From assembly GCA_009936885.1 (NCBI GenBank), contig JAACDT010000228.1, forward strand, positions 1 to 15,712: a DNA stretch of 15,712 nucleotides, read 5' to 3'. Shown here piece by piece: positions 1-6,293 of the stretch. The stretch's first letter is position 1, and every line of letters begins with the position of its first letter. The notes beneath the pieces were generated by a model. The model saw only the letters and a program-made list of their open reading frames with translations. It was not told the origin of the DNA and did no database searches. A program made the position numbers and the translations under genes. The DNA is from Alphaproteobacteria bacterium (GTDB taxonomy: Bacteria; Pseudomonadota; Alphaproteobacteria; Puniceispirillales; Puniceispirillaceae).

Positions 1-241
1 AAGCCAGATAATCAACTTCAATCTTAGAAATCAAAATGGTTTTACGCTCTTCTTTTAGATAGCGATGCAAGTCTATTCCGATGTTACGCAAAAACGCTGA
101 CCTGCCCCGCTCTGCATAATTTAAGTAATTTGAATGATACACAACGCCGCCAGCATCCGTATCCTCATATTGAACGATAAACGGATAAAAATGCTTATTT
201 CCTGACATACTGCCATTTAAACTTATCTGTGTTGCGCTCAT
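1..241 (-). CDS. ybgC: YbgC-type acyl-CoA thioesterase, partial (3' end outside window)
   Basis: This is the N-terminal 80 codons of a hotdog-fold acyl-CoA thioesterase of the YbgC/tol-pal-associated family; the gene runs off the left edge. The start is the ATG at 241-239. Visible in translation is YEDTDAGGVVYHSNYLNYAE, the conserved 4HBT active-site segment with the catalytic Asp and the VVYHSNYL helix, followed by RGRSAFLR. YbgC proteins hydrolyse acyl-CoA thioesters in the cytoplasm, and their genes usually open the tol-pal cluster. Its place directly after ruvC-ruvA-ruvB is the common proteobacterial arrangement, so tolQ is expected next, outside the window. It lies 65 bases after ruvB on the same strand and may be co-transcribed with it. 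Ribosome binding upstream is weak (an AAGAG about 7 bases before the ATG). A second in-frame Met at codon 12 is an alternative start. The family call is firm; the substrate is not known. Confidence 0.9.
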   Translation of the reverse strand, partial: MSATQISLNGSMSGNKHFYPFIVQYEDTDAGGVVYHSNYLNYAERGRSAFLRNIGIDLHRYLKEERKTILISKIEVDYLA

Positions 242-306
242 AGGGATGCTCTTATATATGGCTAAACTTACGTGGTTTTTTTCATCTTCAAAAAGATGTG
301 ATTTTA

Positions 307-1386
307 TCACTCATTGATATCTTGGCTTGTATCTTGACTTAATAGCTCAAGTTGCTTTGCTGCCTCTTTTGGAGGCTCAAGACCCAAATAACTCCAGCCT
401 GATTTAGATAGGCATCTACCACGTGGTGTTCTCATTAATAAGCCTGTCTGCAATAAAAATGGCTCAATCACTTCTTCTAGCATGTCACGTTGCTCGGCAA
501 GCACAGCTGCAAGCGTTTCAATTCCTACTGGCCCACCGCCATAATTTTCCGCCAAAGAGTTCAGATAACGCCTATCCATCTGATCAAGGCCATTTTGATC
601 TACTTCTAACCTTAACAGCGCTGAATCTGCTGCTTGTTTTGTAATCATATTATCACCATCTACCGCCACGATATCTCTTACTCGGCGCAATAACCTTCCT
701 GCAACGCGCGGTGTTCCTCTGGCTCGTCTTGCAATTTCAAGAGCGCCGTCCCCTGCTAATGCCACATTCATTTTTATGGCTTGTCGTGACAAAATATGCA
801 CTAATTCATCATTAGTATAGAATTGCATCCGCATTTGGATACCAAACCTATCTCTTAGCGGTGTCGTAAGCAAGCCTGAGCGCGTTGTAGCTCCTACAAG
901 CGTAAATTGCGGCAAATCTATTCTCACAGAACGGGCAGATGGCCCCTCACCTATAATCAGATCTAGCTGAAAATCTTCCATTGCAGGATATAATATTTCC
1001 TCAACAGCAGAGTTTAATCTATGAATTTCGTCGATAAACAAAACATCTCTTGGGGCTAAATTTGTAAGCAAAGCAGCTAAATCACCTGCCCGCACAATAA
1101 CAGGCCCTGAGGTTGCACGAAAGCCAACACCCAGTTCAGCAGAAATAATTTGTGCCATGGTGGTTTTACCAAGCCCAGGAGGTCCATACAGCAATGTGTG
1201 ATCCAGCGCATCGCGCCGCTGTACAGAAGCCTCAATAAAGGTCTCAAGATTTCGGCTGCCAAGACCCTGACCAACAAATTCATTTAGCCTTCTTGGACGC
1301 AAGGCTGGGTCAGAATTCTCTATGCTTTCTGGACTTTCCGGACTTTCTAAGCTTTCCGGGCTTACTATACGCTCATCACTCATCAT
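307..1386 (-). CDS. ruvB: RuvB, Holliday junction branch-migration ATPase
   Basis: RuvB is the AAA+ motor that, as hexamers guided by RuvA, pumps DNA through Holliday junctions during recombinational repair. The protein has 359 residues. Walker A GPPGLGKT lies at 68-75, the Walker B segment FIDEIHRL at 117-124, and the [18 protein letters not shown] block at 165-182 carries sensor 1 and the arginine-finger region. The C-terminal winged-helix DNA-binding domain includes [12 protein letters not shown]. It is about 15-20 residues longer than usual at the N-terminus because of a run of Ser-Pro-Glu triplets (residues 9-20) encoded by a 9-bp tandem repeat, just before the conserved [12 protein letters not shown]. 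The ATG at 1386 overlaps the ruvA stop by 4 bases (ATGA), which implies translational coupling and fixes the start. It is the third gene of ruvC-ruvA-ruvB. Confidence 0.98.
   Translation of the reverse strand: MMSDERIVSPESLESPESPESIENSDPALRPRRLNEFVGQGLGSRNLETFIEASVQRRDALDHTLLYGPPGLGKTTMAQIISAELGVGFRATSGPVIVRAGDLAALLTNLAPRDVLFIDEIHRLNSAVEEILYPAMEDFQLDLIIGEGPSARSVRIDLPQFTLVGATTRSGLLTTPLRDRFGIQMRMQFYTNDELVHILSRQAIKMNVALAGDGALEIARRARGTPRVAGRLLRRVRDIVAVDGDNMITKQAADSALLRLEVDQNGLDQMDRRYLNSLAENYGGGPVGIETLAAVLAEQRDMLEEVIEPFLLQTGLLMRTPRGRCLSKSGWSYLGLEPPKEAAKQLELLSQDTSQDINE
1325..1360 (-). repeat. 9-bp coding tandem repeat in the ruvB 5' end
   Basis: Four consecutive 9-bp units are seen on the plus strand: CTTTCTGGA, CTTTCCGGA, CTTTCTAAG and CTTTCCGGG. 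Read on the minus strand they encode a Ser-Pro/Leu-Glu triplet repeat near the RuvB N-terminus. Because the unit is a multiple of three, gain or loss of copies would keep the frame. Confidence 0.85.
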
Positions 1387-1991
1387 TTCTGTCCAACTTC
1401 TTTTAATGCCAGATTCAATAATTGTCCAAGCTCATCGGTATCAGATTTAGTAGAGGCTCTCTGAACCGCAGCCCAAGCCTCACTTTGCGAATAACCCAGA
1501 TTTACCAATGCGGATATGGCATCTTGGGATATCGCTGATTGACCAGCGCCCTCTGGAGATACACCCGCATTACCAAGGCTGGTTGGTAATTTTCCGACTT
1601 TTTCTGCTAACTCATTCACAATTCTTTGCGCCAATTTTGGCCCAACTCCATCAGCACGGCTGACCATTGCCTTATCAGATGACAGGATTGCCTGTTTTAG
1701 ACTATCCGGCGTTAGAACTGATAATATCGAAATAGCGGCCTTAGCGCCCACACCCTGAACAGATTGAAGCAATGTAAAGGCAAATTTTTCTTCGCTGGTG
1801 TAAAAGCCATATAATGTCAGTGAGTCCTCGCGCACAATCATCTCAATCAACAATGATATCGTTCCAGAAAGCGCTCGGATTTGGCTCAAAGTTAATGAAG
1901 AAACAGTAACAAGATACCCAACACCATGAACATCTAAAATTAACTGGTTAGTGTTCTGTTCAACTATTTGCCCTGATAATTGTGCTATCAT
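1383..1991 (-). CDS. ruvA: RuvA, Holliday junction DNA-binding subunit
   Basis: RuvA tetramers bind four-way junctions and load RuvB. The protein has 202 residues, the normal length. The N-terminal OB fold (about 1-62) begins [10 protein letters not shown] and contains DVHGVGYLV. Two helix-hairpin-helix motifs follow, [17 protein letters not shown] (74-90) and [18 protein letters not shown] (111-128). The C-terminal RuvB-contacting domain III (about 157-200) is recognisable from [15 protein letters not shown], after a flexible Gly/Ser-rich linker. The start ATG at 1991 is preceded by a strong AAGGGGGT ribosome-binding site that overlaps the ruvC stop codon. Its 3' end overlaps ruvB by 4 bases. 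Confidence 0.98.
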   Translation of the reverse strand: MIAQLSGQIVEQNTNQLILDVHGVGYLVTVSSLTLSQIRALSGTISLLIEMIVREDSLTLYGFYTSEEKFAFTLLQSVQGVGAKAAISILSVLTPDSLKQAILSSDKAMVSRADGVGPKLAQRIVNELAEKVGKLPTSLGNAGVSPEGAGQSAISQDAISALVNLGYSQSEAWAAVQRASTKSDTDELGQLLNLALKEVGQK

Positions 1992-2007
1992 GTCTAACTA
2001 ACCCCCT

Positions 2008-2544
2008 TTATTCTTTTGCAAGAGCTGCTTCAATTGCACTTGCAAGACCCGTTTTCGCTTCTGAATTTAGGGTGTCAGGATGGTAATCTGGCCCTTTGTT
2101 AATCCCAGCAATAGCAATGGCAAGTGCATCAGCGGCATCTGCTCCTTCTGGCTTCACTAATAGTAATTTTTCGACCATTGCGGCTACCTGAATCTTATCT
2201 GCAGCACCAGTGCCTGTTACTGATTTTTTGACCTGCCTTGCTGAAATCTCTCTCAAAGAAAGGCCTTTTCCAGCACAAGCCTGCATTGTAACGCCTCTCG
2301 CCATTCCAAGCTTTATGGCAGATTCGGCCCCTTTTGCGACAAAAATCTGTTCAATAGAGGCATCATTCGGGTGCCAGTTTGAAATTACTTCAGTCAAACC
2401 AGAATGGATTTCATGTAGCCTGTCAGCCATTGACCAGGATGTTTTGGTCTTAATGGTACCATGTGCGATATGAGATAGTTTTATACCAGATTGAACAACA
2501 ATACCCCATCCTGTGCGTTGCAGACCGGGGTCAATGCCAAGCAT
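2008..2544 (-). CDS. ruvC: RuvC, Holliday junction resolvase (crossover endonuclease)
   Basis: RuvC cleaves Holliday junctions by symmetric nicking in the RuvABC resolvasome. It has an RNase H-like fold. Counting from the upstream GTG, the acidic catalytic residues are D17 in LGIDPGL, E77 in SIEQIF, and D148 and D151 in ADAADALAIA. Start choice: an open frame begins with GTG at 2580, but the family characteristically starts right before the ILGIDPG strand. The ATG at 2544 gives MLGIDPGLQRTGW and a 178-residue protein of normal size, so I prefer it; the GTG form would add 12 residues. A weak GAG lies 6 bases before this ATG. yebC ends just upstream at 2586, and the ruvC stop TAA sits inside the ruvA ribosome-binding site, suggesting one transcript. 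Confidence 0.95.
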   Translation of the reverse strand: MLGIDPGLQRTGWGIVVQSGIKLSHIAHGTIKTKTSWSMADRLHEIHSGLTEVISNWHPNDASIEQIFVAKGAESAIKLGMARGVTMQACAGKGLSLREISARQVKKSVTGTGAADKIQVAAMVEKLLLVKPEGADAADALAIAIAGINKGPDYHPDTLNSEAKTGLASAIEAALAKE

Positions 2545-2585
2545 TAGTAACTCAAGCTTATTACTATTTGTAATTCCCACAAATG

Positions 2586-3329
2586 CTATCCATCTAGTTT
2601 TGTCATTATCTCATCAGAAATTTCAAAATTAGCAAACACATTTTGAACATCGTCATTTTCATCTAGCGCATCAAATAATTTAAGTAGTGTTGAGGCGCTT
2701 GCCTCCTCAACTGAGATGCTGTTTTGGGGTTGCCATATTAAGCCAGCCTCCTCAGGAGCTGAAAATTGCTTTTCTATATTCTCTCTAACAGCGTTGAAAT
2801 CCTCAGCAGACGTCGTAATTATGTGGGTATCATCTTCTGACTCAACATTATCTGCGCCTGCCTCTAACGCGGCATCAAACATAGCTTCTTCATCTGCAGT
2901 TTCTATAGGGTAGATAATTTGACCAACCTTGTCGAACATAAAACTAACAGAACCTGTTTCCGCGAGTGACCCGCCGAATTTTGAAAAAGAGGAGCGCACT
3001 TCAGATGCGGTTCTATTTCGGTTATCTGTCATTGCTTCTACAATAAAGGCTATCCCGCCAGGCCCATAACCCTCATATCTGATTTCTTCATACGCATCAC
3101 CTTCCCCGCCCTCAGCACGCTTTAAAACGCGTTCAATATTATCTTTTGGCATATTAGCGGCGCGGGCAGCAGCCAGCGCACTCCTCAATCTAGGGTTACT
3201 TGCAGGGTCAGTGCTAAAGCGCGCAGCAACAGATAATTCTTTTATGAGCCTAGTGAAAATTTTCGCACGCTTTTTGTCTTGTGCCCCTTTGCGATGCTGA
3301 ATATTTTTAAATTTGGAATGTCCTGCCAT
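2586..3329 (-). CDS. yebC: YebC/TACO1-family translation factor (formerly annotated as transcriptional regulator)
   Basis: The protein has 247 residues, typical for the family, and begins with the hallmark MAGHSKFKNIQHRKGAQD. Further conserved blocks are RSALAAARAANMPKDNIERV (66-85) and YEEIRYEGYGPGGIAFIVEAMTDNRNRTASEVR, followed by FSKFGGSLAETGSVSFMF. Members were first described as DNA-binding regulators, including repressors near ruv genes, and more recently as ribosome-associated factors that relieve stalling at proline-rich or other difficult stretches. Which applies here cannot be read from sequence. An AAGAGA lies about 7 bases before the ATG. It is the usual neighbour directly upstream of ruvC. 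About 200 bases separate it from the preceding ymdB-like gene, so it may have its own promoter. Confidence 0.96.
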   Translation of the reverse strand: MAGHSKFKNIQHRKGAQDKKRAKIFTRLIKELSVAARFSTDPASNPRLRSALAAARAANMPKDNIERVLKRAEGGEGDAYEEIRYEGYGPGGIAFIVEAMTDNRNRTASEVRSSFSKFGGSLAETGSVSFMFDKVGQIIYPIETADEEAMFDAALEAGADNVESEDDTHIITTSAEDFNAVRENIEKQFSAPEEAGLIWQPQNSISVEEASASTLLKLFDALDENDDVQNVFANFEISDEIMTKLDG

Positions 3330-3527
3330 TATTTTTTCTCTTAATTCTTATCTTTTAGGTTATCGATGCTATCTGTTTTTTTACAGATTTAGTTGGAAGC
3401 ACCATTTTTCCCAATTTACCTTATTTGAAAATAACCACATAGCAGATACCAACCGATAAAACTATTAAAATGGGCAATCATGTAGCATGTATGGTGTTTA
3501 TAAAACAAAGCTATCTTATTCCATAAA

Positions 3528-4331
3528 TCAGGTTGCTTCTTGTAATCTGCCTCCCTTGCGGAATGGATTAATCGAAATCGCAAGTCCCGTCTTATCATCT
3601 ATTTCAACTACAACACCACATAAAGTTGGCTCCCCCGTTGCAACGCTTAATCGACTAGAAGATTGCTTACGAAACCTATCTGTTGCCACTTCCTTATTCA
3701 TTCCAATCACAGAATTATAATCGCCACACATCCCAGCATCTGTTTGATATGCGGTGCCATTTTCAAGTATATGATGATCAGCAGTTGGCACATGGGTGTG
3801 TGTTCCAACTACGCAAGAAACACGCCCATCCAGATAATGCCCTATCGCCATTTTCTCAGACGTTGCCTCTCCATGTACGTCGACAAAAATAGCATCTGCA
3901 TCTTGGCCTAGCTTAATCTTCCCAAGACAATCATCAAGGGCAGCAAATACATTTAAATGATCTGCCATAAAAAGATTAGTAATAACATTGAGTACAGCAA
4001 GACGCCTACCTTGTTTATCAGATACGATAACCAAACCAGTGCCGGGAAATCCCTCTTTCATATTTACTGGGCGAAGCAATCTTGGTTGATGTGTAATATA
4101 GCTGGAAATCTCTGACTTATCCCAAATATGATTACCGCTCGTTAGAACGTCACTTCCAGCATCAAATAACGCGTTACAAATATCAGGTGTTACCCCAAAC
4201 CCACCTGCTGAATTCTCACAATTTGTAATGACAAAATCACATGCAAGATTTTTTTTAAGAGTTGCGGTTACGGCGATGACAAGTCCTCTTGCCTGACGTC
4301 CTACAATATCACCAAGAAATAAAATTCGCAT
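3528..4331 (-). CDS. ymdB: YmdB/TIGR00282-type metallophosphoesterase
   Basis: A 267-residue calcineurin-like dinuclear metallophosphoesterase. Metal ligands are readable in order: D8 in MRILFLGDIVG, E39 and N40 in TNCENSAGGFG, N67 and H68 in SGNHIWD, H153 in VDVHGEATSEK, and H178 and H180 in GTHTHVPTAD. This set is characteristic of the YmdB family (2',3'-cyclic-nucleotide phosphodiesterases, studied in Bacillus); the cellular substrate in alphaproteobacteria is not established. There is no signal peptide, so it should be cytosolic. It lies between the 5-FCL gene (67 bases upstream) and yebC, all on one strand. Ribosome binding before the ATG is weak (AGAAAG). The family call is firm; the symbol is by homology to the Bacillus protein and is not E. 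coli YmdB. Confidence 0.93.
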   Translation of the reverse strand: MRILFLGDIVGRQARGLVIAVTATLKKNLACDFVITNCENSAGGFGVTPDICNALFDAGSDVLTSGNHIWDKSEISSYITHQPRLLRPVNMKEGFPGTGLVIVSDKQGRRLAVLNVITNLFMADHLNVFAALDDCLGKIKLGQDADAIFVDVHGEATSEKMAIGHYLDGRVSCVVGTHTHVPTADHHILENGTAYQTDAGMCGDYNSVIGMNKEVATDRFRKQSSSRLSVATGEPTLCGVVVEIDDKTGLAISINPFRKGGRLQEAT

Positions 4332-4398
4332 AATCAGGCTTTCTAATTTTGTTACTCATAGCGTGTCAACAAGGTCTAAATATAGTTTCAAGATGGGT

Positions 4399-4983
4399 TC
4401 AAAGTAGCATTAATCCTTCAGGGGTTAACACGCCATCCATGGGCTCATCTGTTGAAGCTACCGGAACTTTATCAACTTGTTGACCAGAATAAGCAACCCC
4501 AACAACTTTCACATCAACGCCAGATTCGCGAAATTTTTTAAGTGTTCTGTCATAATATCCACCACCATATCCAAGCCTATTGCATCTCGTATCAAAGGCA
4601 AGTAACGGCAACAGCACAAGTTCTGGGATAAGCTGGTGTGAGCTGGCATCAGGATGCTTGGTGTTTAAAGGGCCTGCCTCTAATTCTTGGCCTGGAACGT
4701 AGGCGCGGAAGCTCAACGCGCTGGGTTTTTCAGGTGTAACTGGAAGACATAATTGACATTTTTTTTCAGCTAATGCCGTCATTAAGGGAATAATATCAAT
4801 TTCAGAAAAAATAGGCAGAAAGCCTGCAACTATAGAACTTGTAAATTCATCGATAAGGTCAGGAGCAAACCGTAACAGGTGCTGTGCAGCAATTTTACGC
4901 TGGTTTGCATGCAGTTGTTTTCTTACCTGCTTTGCTTGTTTTCTTGCCTGCTGCTTCTGAAGAGAGATTTGTAAGTGATCCAT
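4399..4983 (-). CDS. fau: 5-formyltetrahydrofolate cyclo-ligase (5-FCL, YgfA-like)
   Basis: This enzyme uses ATP to convert 5-formyl-THF into 5,10-methenyl-THF, recycling a folate by-product in the cytosol. The conserved block VLLPLLAFDTRCNRLGYGGGYYDRTL region (about 125-150) carries the glycine-rich folate/ATP motif RLGYGGGYYDRTL. The N-terminal RKQAKQVRKQL helix and the GFLPIFSEIDIIPLM segment also fit the family, and the length of about 194 residues is normal. Start choice: ATG at 4989 and ATG at 4983 are in frame. Only the second has a GGA at a usable distance (7 bases), so I chose 4983. The gene lies downstream of 6S RNA and zapA, the conserved proteobacterial zapA-ssrS-fau arrangement. 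A repeat-rich leader precedes it. Confidence 0.95.
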   Translation of the reverse strand: MDHLQISLQKQQARKQAKQVRKQLHANQRKIAAQHLLRFAPDLIDEFTSSIVAGFLPIFSEIDIIPLMTALAEKKCQLCLPVTPEKPSALSFRAYVPGQELEAGPLNTKHPDASSHQLIPELVLLPLLAFDTRCNRLGYGGGYYDRTLKKFRESGVDVKVVGVAYSGQQVDKVPVASTDEPMDGVLTPEGLMLL

Positions 4984-5029
4984 CACCATTTCCAGTCATC
5001 AACATTCATGTAAAGCCAATTCAAACCGA

Positions 5030-5073
5030 TTTTGGCTTATAACCCTTTTTGGCTTTTGCTCATTTTGGCTTAT
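5030..5073 (-). repeat. Three 16/17-bp tandem repeats in the 5-FCL leader
   Basis: On the plus strand the core TTTTGGCTTAT (or TTTTGGCTTTT) occurs at 5030-5040, 5047-5057 and 5063-5073, spaced 17 and 16 bases. An inverted partial copy, AAAGCCAATT, lies at about 5012-5021. The array sits 50-90 bases upstream of the 5-FCL start codon and after the 6S RNA 3' end. It could be an operator array or a leader structure; nothing identifies a binding protein. Confidence 0.6.
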
Positions 5074-5080
5074 ATAAGCC
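5067..5080. repeat. Perfect 14-bp palindrome GGCTTATATAAGCC
   Basis: The sequence is identical on both strands and overlaps the last copy of the GGCTTAT tandem repeat upstream of the 5-FCL gene. It has the size and symmetry of a dimeric regulator site. It also contains a TATAAG-like -10 hexamer on each strand, so it might cover a promoter. Confidence 0.5.
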
Positions 5081-5186
5081 ATCTCATGTAATTCCAGGCA
5101 TCTAACGCAAACCAAACATGATTATCAAACTTTGTTTGAGGGATGACCAAATGATTGCCCAAAATATAGTGTCCAGAAATATTTTT

Positions 5187-5350
5187 GGGTGATAGCCAGA
5201 AAAGCCGCTGGTTTGATTTCATCCTCTGTGACCTGGTTTACAGGTGGGCATCACATAAAAAAGCCTCGACTTTCCCAGCGGCAATTCCCGACAGAAGATT
5301 ATGGTCCCAGGGATTGAAAAGCCTGGCGAACTATCCAGCTATCCACCGAG
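5187..5350 (-). ncRNA. ssrS: 6S RNA (RNA polymerase-binding regulatory RNA)
   Basis: 6S RNA mimics an open promoter and sequesters the sigma-70 holoenzyme. On the minus strand between zapA and the 5-FCL gene, the closing stem pairs 5347-5338 (GGTGGATAGC) with 5196-5188 (GCTATCACC), with one bulged G. Next come GTTCGCC (5331-5325) and CCCTGGGACCATAA (5312-5299), which resemble the GTTCGC and CCCTGAGCCGATA blocks of the E. coli RNA at equivalent places. On the 3' side CACCTGTAAACCAGGTCACA forms a hairpin, followed by CAGCGGC, as in the CACCTTGAACCAAGGG and GCGGCGGC blocks of E. coli. The total of about 165 nt is right for alphaproteobacteria, and the zapA-ssrS-fau context is the classic one. 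Exact ends are estimated from the closing stem; no promoter or terminator was pinned down. Confidence 0.88.
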
Positions 5351-5365
5351 TTTCTACTCCTACTC

Positions 5366-5737
5366 TTACGATTGTGCAAGATGCTCTATTGTCTGAGCCA
5401 TTAATGTTATTTGATTAACCAGATTATCCATCTGCTCTGTGGTTAGAGTTACCGTATTTTCTTCTTGAGCTGTTACTAGCTCATCACCAGAGCTATACGA
5501 GTTCTGTCTTGGGGCCACACCAGCCTGCTGATTTGCTGATTCAACCTGATCAGATAAAATAAGCCCTGCCATTGCTAATAATCTTGCATCACCAATCTGT
5601 CCGACAGAACCCACAAGCTGTTGGACGATTGCATCTACATTGCGCCCCATTTCCTCAATATGAGACTCCTGCCCTACATCGCACCCCATCTGATATGGTT
5701 GACCATTGATTCGCACTGTTACCGTTGATTGGCTCAT
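5366..5737 (-). CDS. zapA: ZapA, FtsZ-associated cell-division protein
   Basis: ZapA bundles FtsZ filaments and stabilises the Z-ring. The protein has the family N-terminus STVTVRINGQPYQMGCDVGQ, followed by EEMGRNVDAIVQQL and DARLLAMAGLILSDQ, then a C-terminal coiled coil ending near MDNLVNQITLMAQTIEHLAQ. The length of 123 residues is normal. Start choice: a GTG at 5740 is directly followed by ATG at 5737. The AGGAG ribosome-binding site is 7 bases from the ATG and only 4 from the GTG, so the ATG is preferred. It follows zauP by 14 bases, so the two are co-transcribed, and 6S RNA begins about 15-20 bases after its stop. Confidence 0.95.
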   Translation of the reverse strand: MSQSTVTVRINGQPYQMGCDVGQESHIEEMGRNVDAIVQQLVGSVGQIGDARLLAMAGLILSDQVESANQQAGVAPRQNSYSSGDELVTAQEENTVTLTTEQMDNLVNQITLMAQTIEHLAQS

Positions 5738-5751
5738 CACCTGTCTCCTGA

Positions 5752-6018
5752 CTAATGGTCTTTAATGGAATCTGCTAACGTAGGGTTGGCGGCATCATCT
5801 ATCTGTGAACTCATTTGCTCCATCAAAAATATAGCTTTTGAAATTTGACTTTTTATAGACTTCAATTCAGCAAAGTCAAAAGCTTGCGGGTTTATATCAC
5901 TTCTTGTTGAATGTTCTGAATAATCTGAGAACGAAGCGGACATATCTCTATCCAACTTGTCTTTCAAGTGATCCACGGCTTTTCTAAGCCTTCCTAATGC
6001 TTGTTCAATTTCATTCAT
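5752..6018 (-). CDS. zauP: ZauP-like coiled-coil protein (DUF4164 type), ZapA partner
   Basis: A small 88-residue hydrophilic protein without signal peptide or membrane segment. The N-terminal segment EIEQALGRLRKAVDHLKDKL (3-22) has a heptad pattern, as does the C-terminal FAELKSIKSQISKAIFLMEQM, with a Ser/Asp-rich stretch between them. In Caulobacter a small coiled-coil protein encoded immediately upstream of zapA (ZauP) binds ZapA and focuses the Z-ring. Position directly upstream of zapA, size and coiled-coil character all match, so the assignment rests on synteny and architecture rather than a clear motif. The ATG at 6018 has only a weak GGA upstream. It is divergent from tkt. Confidence 0.75.
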   Translation of the reverse strand: MNEIEQALGRLRKAVDHLKDKLDRDMSASFSDYSEHSTRSDINPQAFDFAELKSIKSQISKAIFLMEQMSSQIDDAANPTLADSIKDH

Positions 6019-6157
6019 TTGGAATCCAAAAAAACCTTTTTCCGTTTTGTGAGATAAGCGTATCTGGTTTCAACAAAAAAATAAATACCTCAATTAGTTG
6101 CGTGATGACCTTATCATAGAGAAAAGCTTTTTTTAAGAATAATCGCGCCGTGTTTTG

Positions 6158-6166
6158 TGTTATAAT
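6158..6166 (+). promoter_or_regulatory. Candidate extended -10 promoter for tkt
   Basis: TGTTATAAT is a TGn extension joined to a perfect TATAAT hexamer (6161-6166), about 128 bases before the tkt start in the divergent zauP/tkt region. No good -35 box lies at 17 bases, as extended -10 promoters allow. A second TATAAT at 6266-6271, 22 bases before the ATG, also lacks a good -35 and would leave a very short leader. The rest of this 275-base region shows no gene. Confidence 0.4.
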
Positions 6167-6293
6167 TCGTTTTTTCAGGACTGAAAGCAAACTAGCATTT
6201 GACGGCTACCTGCTAAATCAGGCATTTTCCATAGCGCCAATCAAATACTGACTTGATACACTTAATATAATCATACATAAGGAAATTTCTGTT

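Noticed and set aside
283..310. Inverted repeats CATCTT/AAGATG and GTGAT/ATCAC between ruvB and ybgC as a terminator
   Set aside because: On the minus strand the main hairpin is followed by A residues, not T, and stems are short.
3371..3388. ATCTGT/ACAGAT inverted repeat upstream of yebC as a terminator or operator
   Set aside because: A 6-bp stem with a homopolymer loop and no T tract after it on the minus strand; too weak to call.
5125..5139. TCAAACTTTGTTTGA inverted repeat after 6S RNA as its terminator
   Set aside because: No T tract follows on the minus strand and it lies about 50 bases past the closing stem.
5185..5418. Plus-strand 77-residue open frame
   Set aside because: It lies antisense over the 6S RNA and the zapA 3' end and shows no family features.
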